Positions 54,600-64,000 of a stretch of DNA of 64,000 nucleotides are shown piece by piece (the stretch's first letter is position 1; every line of letters starts with the position of its first letter). The stretch spans positions 73,106,346 to 73,170,345 of the forward strand of contig OY986438.1 in NCBI GenBank assembly GCA_963920525.1, in the 5' to 3' direction. Below the pieces are notes generated by a model. It was given only the letters and a program-made list of their open reading frames with translations. It was not told the origin of the DNA and did no database searches. The DNA is from Dichetophora obliterata (lineage: Eukaryota > Arthropoda > Insecta > Diptera > Sciomyzidae). The translations under genes were made by a program, and so were the position numbers.

Positions 54600-55340
54600 A
54601 TCTTTGCAAATTTCTAATATTGTTTCTTTTGCTTATTATCTAGATTATCAATATTAATTTCTTTTTGTAATTCTTGGAATCTGTTCTCATCTGGCAGGAT
54701 GTTTTTAAAATGTAATATCTCATAGTTTTTCATCTTCTCTATTCGCAGTATTAATCTTCAGCAAATTAATTAATTAATCTTTAATAGCAAAACTTCATTA
54801 TTAGTTGTATTCAAAAATTTCACGTGTTTTATTCCTGTCGCTGGAATTATAGTATCTGCTACAAGTACTCCTTTTCTGATTTCTTTACCACAAACTACAC
54901 TTTCTTCATCTACATCTATGTCTACAGCCATTACTGTCTCTGCTCTCGGAGGGATTCTTATGTTTTTTATAGTTTTCATTTGCATATTCATTGGTATTAC
55001 TAAATTCTCATCATCAGTTGTTATTTCTAGTGTATACGTCTCATAATCTATTTTACAATTATAATCTATTCGAAAATCTCTACCTAAAATTCCGTCTGTT
55101 CCTAAGTTTGTATTATCGTCTATAATATGAAATGTATGCAGTATATTATCATCTTCCCATAATTACTCTATTTGTGAAATTCTTAATGAAGTCGTCACCT
55201 CATTAGTTATCCCGTTTATATAACATATTTCACTACTATCACCATTATTATTTACTACCTTACTCTTTAACAGAAAAATGTCTGCTCCAGTATCTATTAG
55301 CAATGTAACTATACTATTTCCTATCTTAACTGTAACATAA
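54600..55340 (-). pseudogene. Element C protease and pre-RT linker
   Basis: LLIDTGADIFLLKSKV near 55275-55320, GTDGILGRDFRIDYNC near 55060-55110, then VCGKEIRKGVLVADTIIP (54900-54840). One stop occurs at about 55165 and one at 54770. Confidence 0.85.
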
Positions 55341-55407
55341 TTTGTTATTTCATTAGACTGACTTATATTAATAATATTTTGCTGTAAAATTTTGTTTTTC
55401 TTATCAT

Positions 55408-56264
55408 TTAAAAATTCCCCGGTCTTTGACCACCGGGGGCATTCCAGTTTCCCTGGTTGCCTCTTCTGTTATCATTAAAATTTCTACTATTATTATTATT
55501 ATTTCTTTTTAATCCTCTATTATTATTTCCTCTGAAATTAGTATTATTTCTACCTCTATTATTATCGTATCCTACATTATTATTGTTATTCCTGTTAATA
55601 TTATGATTTCTAACAAAATTTCCATTATTTGCAAAATTATTTTGTCTAATTTGTCCTCTGTTTGTATTATAATTGCCTCTACCTCTGTGAAACTTATTAA
55701 AATACATGATTCGATTATTTGTATTGGGTTCTATTTCTGAAGCTATCCTAATGGCTTCTGGTAGCTTCACAGGTCTTGCTGCCATTACAATAGATCTACA
55801 TGGTTCAACTAAACCATTCTTGAACGTTTTCAAACCAATTTGATCATTTAACTTTACTATTATCTCTCGATTTGTTTCACCCTGCTCACTAATCTGTAGC
55901 TCATTTAGTGACGCTAGTAAATTTTCTATATTTGACCCGAAAACAGTAGCACTAAAACAACCTTGATTTATTCGAGCTAACTCACTATGAAGTTTTGAGG
56001 TACTCTTATTAGATCTATATACTTGCTGAAGCGTTCTTTTAAATTCTTCAAGAGTGTTGGTTTGCTTTCTGTTAAAATTTTATTCTTTACTTTTTTCGAT
56101 AGTTTCGTGGCCAGAATAAATTTTAACAATGTTTGCTTTTGTTGATCATCCTTCAAGGTATCATGATAGAATTCAATTAGACCAATGTAATTGTTCAAAT
56201 CACGAAAATCTCCTTGGAATTCAGGAACCAACTTGGACACAGTAATCAAATCAAATGAGGCCAT
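55408..56264 (-). pseudogene. Element C gag
   Basis: MASFDLITVSKLVPEF at 56264; open to 55977, then a frame change; 55833-55408 carries FKNGLVEPCRSIVMAARP, an Asn/Arg/Gly-rich tail (GRGNYNTNRGQIRQNN) and the PGGQRPGNF end. No CCHC knuckle. Confidence 0.88.
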
Positions 56265-56302
56265 GTTGCTTTCTTTATTATTTTCTTTTAATTCTTTACT
56301 TT

Positions 56303-56491
56303 TTAGGTTTTAAAAAATTTAATTTTTTCTATTATTAAATCAAAATTTACTTCTTCCTGTCGCTCTTTAATCCTGAGTCTTATTTTCTGTAAATCTCGTA
56401 ACGTATCTCTTATGTATTCTGTCGTGTAAGTTCTATTTGGACTCTTTTTCAGTTTAGTCAATATTTGCGATGCATAGTCTATTTCCATCAA
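56303..56491 (-). CDS. Element C leader small ORF 3
   Basis: 62 codons: MMEIDYASQILTKLKKSPNR then TYTTEYIRDTLRDLQKIRLR; polar, strongly helical. Shares LKK-[S/A]-PNR-x-YT-x-EYI with element A. 38 bases separate its stop from gag. Function unknown. Confidence 0.6.
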   Translation of the reverse strand: MMEIDYASQILTKLKKSPNRTYTTEYIRDTLRDLQKIRLRIKERQEEVNFDLIIEKIKFFKT

Positions 56492-56501
56492 AATCTGTTA
56501 T

Positions 56502-56743
56502 TTATTTAATCATGTTACATTTAAGACATATTACTCCAATATCTCTATTCTTAAACCTTCTTGCTCCAATAGTCACTCTACACACAGTACATTTGAAACA
56601 GTTATAATGAAAACTTTTAGCTTTATAACTTAGATACCTAACTTTTCCAATGTCCACTATTTTTTATTACATTTATCACAATATTTATTAAATAATATCC
56701 TAAAGCATCCTTGGTAAAAATATCTAGCCGCAAATTCTACCAT
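56502..56743 (-). pseudogene. LIM-domain-like leader ORF of element C (one frameshift)
   Basis: The ATG at 56743 opens MVEFAARYFYQGCFRILFNK and then CDKCNKK. A one-base loss in a run of six A (T6 at 56660-56665 on the plus strand) shifts the frame, after which the pattern continues: YKAKSFHYNCFKCTVCRVTI, FKNRDIGVICLKCNMIK, stop at 56502. Overall spacing is C-x2-C-x20-H-x2-C-x2-C-x2-C-x17-C-x2-C, within the LIM consensus, and FHxxCFxCxxC is the LIM hallmark. Elements A and B have no such ORF at this place. LIM domains bind proteins, often in cytoskeletal or nuclear settings. Capture from a host gene is likely but unproven. Confidence 0.65.
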
Positions 56744-56822
56744 AATTCCTTTAAGTATTTGTTTTATATGTATATATGTATATAGATTTATTTATTAAAA
56801 AAAATTTTATATAATTGTTTTT

Positions 56823-57023
56823 TTAAACAGTGCTAGTTGTTGTGCTACTTAAATTTATGTTCTTAATGATCTGTTTTTTTACATAAGTTTTAAAATGCCT
56901 ATTTATAAAGTAAATTATTACAATTACTATGAAAATAATTGATACAATCCCTATAATATTATTCATACTGTATACGTTGCTGCTACTGCTGCTGCTGCTG
57001 ATGTTGTTATTGTTGTTGTTCAT
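56823..57023 (-). CDS. Element C leader small ORF 2: single-span membrane peptide
   Basis: 66 codons from the Met at 57023 (frame open to 57074). Asn/Ser-rich outer part (MNNNNNNISSSSSSS), hydrophobic span (IIGIVSIIFIVIVIIYFI), basic inner tail (KTYVKKQIIKNINL). Same layout and position as in A and B although the sequences have diverged, so the design rather than the exact sequence is kept. Confidence 0.65.
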   Translation of the reverse strand: MNNNNNNISSSSSSSNVYSMNNIIGIVSIIFIVIVIIYFINRHFKTYVKKQIIKNINLSSTTTSTV

Positions 57024-57150
57024 GGTTATTTTTGTTTGTTCCTTGGCCTTCGGGAGTACAATCGTCCATACCATTTTTTTTTATCCAGTGAGCTTTACAA
57101 CGGCATCGACTGTAAATTTTTCAATTCTGGCGCTTGTTGAGAGGTCTCAA

Positions 57151-57246
57151 TCACAGATTCTGGGATGAATTCTTCCTCCACAAAAATTCTGGGTGGTTCA
57201 GTTGCTGGAACAATTCATCCAGCTCTTCTCTGGAGTACTGGGACAT
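57151..57246 (-). pseudogene. Element C leader small ORF 1 (truncated)
   Basis: MSQYSREELDELFQQLN matches the start of the element A peptide (MSRYCKEELEELFNRLN), then a frame change ends it at codon 31. The Pro-rich linker and basic helix are lost. Confidence 0.65.
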
Positions 57247-57328
57247 CTGGCTTTAAACTCCACGTATAAGCAGTTGAGTGCTGCTCAATCAGTAGATTCC
57301 ACACAAAAAATTACCTAGGCTTGAGTCC

Positions 57329-57340
57329 GCAGGATCGCCA
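57329..57340 (-). promoter_or_regulatory. Primer-binding site, tRNA-Arg type (element C)
   Basis: TGGCGATCCTGC on the minus strand next to the 5' LTR. Confidence 0.88.
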
Positions 57341-57990
57341 TGTAACGTTTGGAACTGTGTTTATTATATTTAAGAATCCTAACTAAAAATTCGAAACAAA
57401 GGTTTTGGCTTTTAAGCGAGCCGCGCTGTGTATAAAGACCACAAGGCCGATTTGGGAATATAAAAAGAAGGCAATGCTGCCGGTATGACTTTCATGTGTA
57501 TAATCATAATTTATTTTAAATTTAATTTTCTTTTATAACAATTTGTTACAGTTTTTCTTATTCTAAGACATACCCATTTTCCAGTCACATTTCCAACATA
57601 TTTAATTAGACCAATCATTAATTGATGTAACCAAATATGCAGACTTGCATTTTGTGTCTTCCGCAAAAATGCAATACTAAATATTTGGTCACATGCAATG
57701 ACCCACATGTGCAAGTTGTAATAAGATCGGCTCTTTGATAATACTAGAAGTGGCTGCTGCGCTTAGCCAACATGCGTGGTTCATTAATAATCACTATTTC
57801 TTTTATTGTTTACGTTCATGCCGTTTTATTGTTTTAACTTATGTTGCACTACTCAGCTTGATCATATTGCACTCACATGTGCTCAGTGTTTCAAGGTTTG
57901 TTTACGTTGATGACCTTGCTTGTGACTAGGTGGTCTGTTTGTTATTATTATTTGTTTGTTTTTATTTGCTTCTGGGTTACGAACACAACA
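57341..57990 (-). repeat. 5' LTR of element C
   Basis: 650 bp, plus-strand ends TGTAACG and ACACAACA, followed by CTAT. Confidence 0.95.
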
Positions 57991-57994
57991 CTAT

Positions 57995-59880
57995 ATTAAA
58001 TCATAATAAAATTTTAAATATTATTATTTTTTTTTGTTTTTGGACATATGAAATAATTCTCTTCGAAGAAAATTATTAACAAAACAATGTATCAAATTAG
58101 AATAAAAATTACCTAAATTTAAATTGGCGTAGATTAGAAATAAAAAAAAATTGAATGTATATACATATATATATATGGTAATATAAAGAAATGGTAATTA
58201 AGCTTAGTACTACTAATTATCTAAAATACATATCATGATTTCATGACAAAGGAAATTAAAATAAATTTTTATTTTTTTTTAATATGCACTTCGGAACTTA
58301 AAAAAAAAACATGGGTCTTATTTTTGTCTTTCTTTGACAAAAAATAAATGTGTTTTCATCTGACCATACCTGCCTAAAGGAGCTCTCTTAGGTTTCAGTC
58401 TAATTTTTTCACAATTTAATAAAAAAACAAAAAAAAAACGAATAAAAATTATAAAAATGACCTCACATTCATTTGACGCGAACCGAAACTTTTTTTTGGA
58501 CAAATTTCTTCTTTTCTTTATAACTTTTACAATTTCTGATTTTATTAAATTTACACCAATTTGATTTAACTAATTTTTAAAAAAATTTATTTAAGAGAAA
58601 ACAAATAAAAACAATTTAATTTAAACTTTTCACACCGAAATTTTTAACTCTAAATATTTATAAAACTCTAAATATATGAAACACTAAAAATATCAAACCA
58701 TATATATGAAACACTAAATATATAAAACTCTAATTCCGGGGCTAACCTAATATTTCGTTTTTTTTTATAAACTGCTCACTTGCACGACTGAAATTTCTGG
58801 GTTAATTAATTTCTGTATTAATTAATTTCTGGGTAGTTAATTCACTGCACTATGTATAAAACTCTATATATGGTAGTAAGAAGATTTAAAGAAATAAAAT
58901 TTGTGACCGACTTATCTGTTTGGGCCTGGTTCGATTTGACACCTGTGGTCCTCGGTCTCCAGTCGGCCACACTGTTAATTAATACGACCGATTTATATAT
59001 TTTTCATTTTATTGCGGATCACTAAACTTACATATTATTGGTTTCGTTTGCTGCCCAGTTTAATTTTCCTCACTCAACTTGTTGGTTTCTCCAATATTTC
59101 TTCCTGATCGTGCCTGCTTAAAAATCTTTTCTTAATCTTCACTTTCACTTTTTACAAATAAAAACACTAATCCTCACCTTTTTTCCTCTAAATTCCTTGC
59201 CACTCGTAGTTTGCCCACTGATGTCTAAATTTGTGTAAATGTTGCAATTGTCCTTTTTTCCTCCTTTTGTGTGTCATTATCACTTTATAACAAACTTTTT
59301 ATCTTTTTTTTTAACTTTTAAATATATATGTTTTTTTTTTCTTCACTTCACTGACTTATCTTTCTTAGACTTTGCACCAGAATGAAACTTTAAAATTTTT
59401 CCTCATTAGATGAACCCTCACGTCAACCTCAACTAACTGAACTTTTCCCATAACTCATTTCCCCTATTCCTGATGTTTTTGGTGCCTTTGCGGTTTCTAT
59501 ATTTTCCCGGCCTTCTAGATTGTTCTATACCTAATATATATATATATATATATATTCTTTCGAATTATATATATTTTCGATTTTTGCCTCAAAAAGTTAA
59601 AAATATATATCACCTAACCCTTCCCGACTTTCCTCCTCCTATTCCTTATTTTTTCTTCCCGTCTTTCCACTTTTTTGGCCTTTTTCCGTACATTATAAAG
59701 AAAAATCGGAATCTTATATAACAGGCGTTCATACTCATTTAGTAGGCATACGATTCGCACCTTCACGAATGAATCGACTTAACTTTTGGCTTCCAGCTCT
59801 TTCCCTACTGATCAATGAACTTTTTTCTCTGGCAACACTATTTCCCTACTACTAAGTTTCACTTTTCCACTACGTTCTTC
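57995..59880. other. AT-rich intergenic DNA
   Basis: No gene seen. Short degenerate repeats of AACTCTAAATATATGAAACA (58640-58735), TTAATTAATTTCTG (58800-58835), and a TA microsatellite (59536-59555). Hydrophobic frames such as 59473-59721 are compositional. Confidence 0.5.
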
Positions 59881-60017
59881 TTTTACTATCATAGGCACGC
59901 TATTGATTGAAACATGATGGCTGCCTTCAATAGCTGTCAAAAGTAGTCGGCAAAACAACAGCAGAATTCGGCAAGATAAGTTTATTCATTAAATTATCTT
60001 TTAATAATATCTTTTCA

Positions 60018-60250
60018 GGCTATTTAAATGATACCAGACATTCGCCAGGTTCCTGTTATATTTTAATGACAAGTAAGTGCTTATCTTTACTTGAGGTTGC
60101 ATTTATCAACATTTATATATTTTTACATTGCGGACAAGCAGACCAGCGCTAGGGTGACCAGGTGGTTGTTCTAGCTATTTATATTTTTTTAGCAGGTAAG
60201 TAATGAGTTTATTTCTAATTAATTTTTAAATGTTATTTTTTTTCAGATCT
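60018..60250 (+). promoter_or_regulatory. Cluster of splice-like signals (possible host intron/exon)
   Basis: TATCTTTTCAG at 60010-60020 precedes a 52-base stretch ending CAA|GTAAGTG (60073). TTTTTTTAGCAG|GTAAGT at 60184-60201 has an acceptor fused to a donor. TTTTTTTTCAG ends at 60246. Together these resemble a small exon, a zero-length recursive splice site and a following acceptor of a plus-strand transcript. No coding frame is visible; may be a 5' UTR or a non-coding RNA. Confidence 0.3.
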
Positions 60251-60584
60251 CCCGTTTACATCGCACGCAACAATGTACTAAACGGATATTGATTTCAAAA
60301 TTTAAACTAAACATACCCGAAACTACAATAGAACGAATATAAAGTAATATTAAACAACTAAAAAATAGTATAACATAAGCCGGAGACTAAACTAGAAACC
60401 AACATCTAAAAACAAAAATCACCATTTAACTTAAACTCAATCGTAGCCTAAAACAAACTTAAAATGAAACCTAACAAAAATAGAACTGAATGCAAATTAA
60501 CCCCAACCGAAATATAACGAAACTGAACTAAGATAATCTTAATTCAATCTTTTAAATGTAATATAAAATTTAAATCAAAATTTA

Positions 60585-60865
60585 ATACTTACCGCTTGAT
60601 AACAATGAAAAATTAATTACTTTATCAGTTCACTGAAAAAAAATTAATGCTTACCTGTTTATTAACAATGAAGAATTAACTTCGTTTTCAGTAGCCTGGA
60701 AAAATTTAATAATTTACGTTCAGTATACACTGAAATTAAATTTAAAACCTTTAAAATTTTTATACTTACCGTTAAGTACACAACAAAAATTTAACGTCTA
60801 CGTTATGTCGTTTACGTTCAGTGCACTGAAAAATTTTAATAATTAATTTTTTTTTCCTGTAAATT
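60585..60865. repeat. Degenerate tandem repeat
   Basis: Segments like ACTTACCGTTAAGTACAC-AACAAAAATTTAAC and TTTACGTTCAGTGCACTGAAA recur about four times with a spacing of about 65-75 bases. Confidence 0.6.
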
Positions 60866-61059
60866 TTGATACATACTTTGTAGTTTATACGACAAATTTT
60901 TTCCTCTATATTGAAAAGTTGTGAGTTAAACAATTGTATACATGTACTATCACAATTTTCTAATTTGGTGTCAATATATAAATCCCGATGTTATGGGTAA
61001 CCTAATGAACTACTAAATTGGTCAAAATTTATTTAGAGGAATGAAAGGTAAGCAATAGT

Positions 61060-62270
61060 AAAGGGCTGCTGCAGTTAGGTGCACTTTCAGGGTTAATGAA
61101 GTACACTTCTCCGTTCATTAACAGGCAGTATAGACTATGAGGGGAATTAACACCTTCCTCCCTCATACTATACGGTGCATAGAGGCTACGAGTAGGTTCG
61201 CGTTTTTTTCTCTTTTTTTCACTCTCTTTCCCATCCGGTTCCTGTTTCAGCCCATTTGAATTTTAATTCAAATATTTTTTGTCCGCTTCCCTTTATCGTC
61301 TGCATACATAAGACTTGTGCAGATTGCATCCCACGGCTTCCTACGAAGCAACCCCACGACCATTTTCCCTGAATCCGCTTGTGGGTTAACATACAGCACT
61401 GGGTCTTGCTTGCATTGAACTCTACTCTATAAGCAAGACCCCACTCGGAGATTTTTTGTAGATCATTTAGGAGTGTGTCATTCATATTTTGCCTTTTTCT
61501 CTCAATCTCCATAGAGATTGGGCATTTTTAAATGAATATGAATGACAAATGCTGCTGTCGTCAGCAAACGAATGTATTGGGTTATGCGTCAACGACAGAA
61601 GGTCGTTGATAAAAACCAGAAACAAAGTTGGCGATAGAACTGAACCCTGCGGTACTCCTGCGTTAATGGCGTACTCCTCGGACGAAATACCGTCAACTAC
61701 GACCCGAATCGTTCTGTCTTTGAATAAACGTTCTGTCTTTGAATAAACGTGATCCATCGAGCAAAGTTACCACCGAAACCATATGCAACAAGTTTTGACA
61801 CGAGCGCTTTATGCCACACTCGGTCGAACGCTTTAGAAATACCAAGAGCAATAACCCTGCTCTCGCCGAAAAAGTGAACACATTTATTCCATTCTTCGGT
61901 TAAGAACGCCATAAGATCACCAGTAGAGCGAGCCCTACGGAAACTATATTGACGGTCACTGAGCAGTTGGTTGCGCTCTAGATAGTTGACAACGTTGAAG
62001 TTTATTACGCTCTCCATAACTTTAGAAAGCGTAGAGCATATCGCAATGGGTCGGTAGTTTGCAGGGTAAGTGGCATGACCCTTCTTTGGTACTGGCTGGA
62101 TATTTGCCACCTTCCAAAAAGATGGAAATATTCCCGTTCTGTAGGAGATGTTGAAAAGGTTGCGCAAAGGGCGAGCCAGCGAAGAAGCACACATTTTAAG
62201 CACAATTGGCGGTATGCCGTCAGGACCAGAGGCTTTGTTTACGTTGAGATTTGTAAGGAAAGGAAATCTT
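61060..62270 (-). pseudogene. Non-LTR reverse transcriptase fragment
   Basis: Minus strand: FWKVANIQPVPKKGHATYPA, NYRPIAICSTLSKVMESVIN, DRQYSFRRARSTGDLMAFL, ALGISKAFDRVWHKAL, INAGVPQGSVLSPTLFLVFI, SFADDSSICHSY (catalytic ADD), EFNASKTQCCMLTHKR. A 19-bp tandem duplication at 61711-61748 (GTTCTGTCTTTGAATAAAC twice) and other shifts break it. Clade uncertain (CR1/L2/jockey-like range). Abuts gypsy integrase at about 62270. Confidence 0.85.
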
Positions 62271-62949
62271 TATGTACTATTCTGCCGTTAATGAGAACTG
62301 TAGTTCCCAAGTCTATTTGAATTTGTTTTTCGATAAATAATTTAGTGAATTTGTTCCTAATGCGTTTGTTTGTCCTGACATGTACTTTTTCACCTGGTTT
62401 GTAAGTTTGCTTATTCTGATTCTTATTATGTTATTTCAAATTTTCGTTTTGTGTTTTGGCAAACTTTCTACTTATTTCGTTTATTATTGTCGTTCATGCT
62501 TAATGTATTATATCTATTGGTCTGTATCCCGTAACGGAGTGAATTATTCTATTATTATATTTTGCGATTGCCAATGAAATAAGTTCAGGAGTGTCAGAAA
62601 TATTTTCCTCCAAGTTAGTACATCTAGCTATTTCAGTCAGAGCACTATTAAACCTTTCTACCTGGCCATTAGTTGTAGAATGAAAGGGGGTTGTGGTGAA
62701 CACGGTAATTTAAAAGTTGTTTTTTAGTATGGTTTTAATGTCGCATACTATTATTTTGGTGTCTTTGAAAAAACCTACCATATTAATTAGTGGTGCCTTA
62801 ATGTCTAGTGTTGCTCGAGATTTTATAGGTCCAACTATTGCGTACTTAGAAAATTTGTCCAAAAGGGTGAGAAAATGTTGTTTATCCGTTGAATAGATGT
62901 CGATACGTAATATCTCACCTGGGCGGGAAGGTATTTCTGCTATTTCCAT
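62271..62949 (-). pseudogene. Gypsy integrase (core and C-terminus)
   Basis: EIPSRPGEILRIDIYSTDKQ (first Asp), LLDKFSKYAIVGPIKSR, TTTPFHSTTNGQVERFNSAL (Glu), ARCTN and YNNRIIHSVTGYRP. A frame break near 62705 removes the second Asp region. The C-terminus reads YKPGEKVHVR and LINGRIVHKD near 62290-62400. Confidence 0.85.
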
Positions 62950-63575
62950 TCTACTTGGGTGCCTTTGATATTTTGCCTCCCGGCATATTTTGCATGTTGA
63001 AATTGTCTCTTTTATTTTCTTTCTGAGTTCGGGGAAATAATAATCTTTAAGGATTGGTTGTATATTCTGCCGTGTACCACAGTGAGCTCTATTGTGTTCG
63101 GTTATTACTATCGCTGTTTGATCATTTCGGTTAGGAATATCTAAGACTAGTGTTTTTGTATGACAGATCTTGACGGAAGGAAAGGTTGTTGACAGTTTAT
63201 TCTGAATTTGCGCTAGAATCGGTAATTCACAATGTATTGCGTTGGTAACGTTTGGATTTATTACCTTTTTAAGTGTAACAAAAAGGTCGTTTAGGCAAAC
63301 ATATGTTATTATGTGCCTAAGTCTTGATCTAAATATTATTTTGTCGTCTTTTTAGCTTCACTCCCCTTGTGAATGACAATTTAGTTTCTAAAGCAGTGAA
63401 GGGGATTTTGTACAGTAACAATGGTTTTAGTAAGTAAATCTTCACTATGCATGGTACCTTCGTTTACGAAAGAGGGCTCTTCTAACATATTAACGTGTTG
63501 TCTAGATAAAGCGACAAAATTTTCTTTCTCCGGTTTGTAGAAAAATTTTAGTGCAAACTCTTCTACGAAGGCTCT

Positions 63576-63998
63576 TCATCTTTTAATTTTTGAATTTGGG
63601 TTTTTGTCGGATATTGCAAAATTTAGAGGTTGGTGGTCAGTAAAAATATTTAAATGTTTTACATCATATAAGTAATTCCGAAGCTTTCGCGAAGACCAGA
63701 CTATGGCTAAAAGTTCCCTTTCATTTGCCGCATAATGCTCCTCGGTAGGAGAAAATGTCCTCGAAATAATTGTTATCGGCCTGCCATTTTGGGACAACAC
63801 AGCTCTGAGCGAGTGAAAAGATGCATCTGTAGTAAGATCGAAAGGCTTCTCAAAATCTGGATATAATAGCAGAACACCCTCTGATGCTAGGGTTCTCTTA
63901 ATTTTGTCAAAGGCAATAAGTGCTTCATCATCAAACTCTATTGCAATACTTTTGGATTTATTGGCACTAATTGTACCGTTTATACCACGTAAAAATTT
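63576..63998 (-). CDS. Gypsy RT end and RNase H (partial)
   Basis: Open to the window edge: EALIAFDKIKRTLASEGVLL, YPDFEKPFDLTTDASFHSL (Asp), PITIISRTFSPTEEHYAANE, RELLAIVWSSRKLRNYL, IFTDHQPLNFAISDKNPNSK. No stop within this segment. Upstream RT lies outside the window. Confidence 0.85.
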   Translation of the reverse strand, partial: KFLRGINGTISANKSKSIAIEFDDEALIAFDKIKRTLASEGVLLLYPDFEKPFDLTTDASFHSLRAVLSQNGRPITIISRTFSPTEEHYAANERELLAIVWSSRKLRNYLYDVKHLNIFTDHQPLNFAISDKNPNSKIKR

Positions 63999-64000
63999 TG

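Larger units (their letters stand above)
50650..57990 (-). mobile_element. Gypsy element C (7341 bp), full-length with both LTRs
   Basis: LTRs of 651 and 650 bp, CTAT duplication, purine tract and tRNA-Arg primer site. Minus-strand order: leader small ORFs, LIM-like ORF, gag, protease, RT, RNase H, integrase. No env is seen. A SINE (51812-52149) lies in integrase. The LTRs differ at only a handful of sites, so insertion is recent; pol nonetheless has duplications and shifts. Sister of A. Confidence 0.95.
62271..64000 (-). mobile_element. Gypsy (errantivirus-type) pol fragment, runs off the window
   Basis: Minus strand from 64000: RT end, RNase H (63800-63576), a degraded middle (63560-62950) and integrase (62949-62271). 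The RNase H type (FTDHQPLNFAIS, NPNSKIKR) resembles 17.6/297-type insect elements. Truncated on the left by non-LTR sequence, so 3' LTR and any env are missing. Confidence 0.85.

Noticed and set aside
56660..56665. Programmed frameshift in the LIM-like ORF
   Set aside because: The run TAAAAAA before TAG is not a canonical slippery heptamer; a one-base loss is simpler.
59473..59721. Phe/Ile/Tyr-rich 82-codon ORF
   Set aside because: Runs through a TA microsatellite in AT-rich DNA; no motif.

Overview
This window is eukaryotic. It is AT-rich insect DNA, most likely from a fly. That attribution is an inference from the mix of transposable elements: gypsy elements with tRNA-Arg primer sites, BEL/Pao, CR1-like and RNase H-bearing non-LTR elements, a tRNA-derived SINE, hAT-like MITEs and CAA/CAG-rich low-complexity DNA. 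I found no bacterial-style operon, no rRNA gene, no genuine tRNA gene and no convincing host protein-coding gene. Almost everything recognisable is a nest of transposons, most of them broken by stops and frameshifts.

Layout. 1-474: a 66-bp minisatellite that reads as a 22-residue repeat. 714-1897: 3' end of an RNase H-bearing non-LTR element. 1898-5406: 5' half of a gypsy element ('B', minus strand) with its 5' LTR. 5407-8615: gag-protease-RT-RNase H of a second gypsy group ('D', minus). 8616-12249: internally deleted relative ('E', minus) with an env-like membrane tail split by an hAT-like MITE. 12879-13713: solo LTR of family B. 14760-40860: one BEL/Pao element (minus), blown apart by two large insertions. 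The first (15615-26652) is an RNase H-bearing non-LTR element that itself carries a nearly full-length gypsy element 'A' (17843-24747). The second (26930-38142) holds a CR1-like element with MITEs and a CsRn1-like gypsy element 'H'. 40930-44412: a terminal-inverted-repeat element coding for an orphan protein, interrupted by a CR1 3' end. 46445-49384: CR1-like element with an intact 855-residue reading frame. 50650-57990: a complete gypsy element 'C' (minus) with near-identical LTRs and a young SINE in its integrase. 57991-61060: AT-rich DNA with splice-like signals that may belong to a host transcription unit. 61060-64000: a non-LTR RT fragment and the integrase/RNase H end of another gypsy element.

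The part most worth attention is the 5' leader of gypsy elements A, B and C. Between the primer-binding site and gag each carries a set of short reading frames in the same order: (1) a polar/basic peptide, (2) an Asn- or Ser/Thr-rich peptide with a single membrane span and a lysine-rich tail, and (3) a small helical peptide with a shared PNR-x-YT motif. None of the three shows an env gene. Element C has an extra leader frame, between (2) and (3), whose cysteine/histidine spacing fits a LIM zinc-binding domain (one frameshift). A small membrane protein plus a LIM protein in a retroelement leader is the best candidate here for an undescribed system. The second candidate is the TIR element at 40930-44412, whose protein has no transposase motif I can name.
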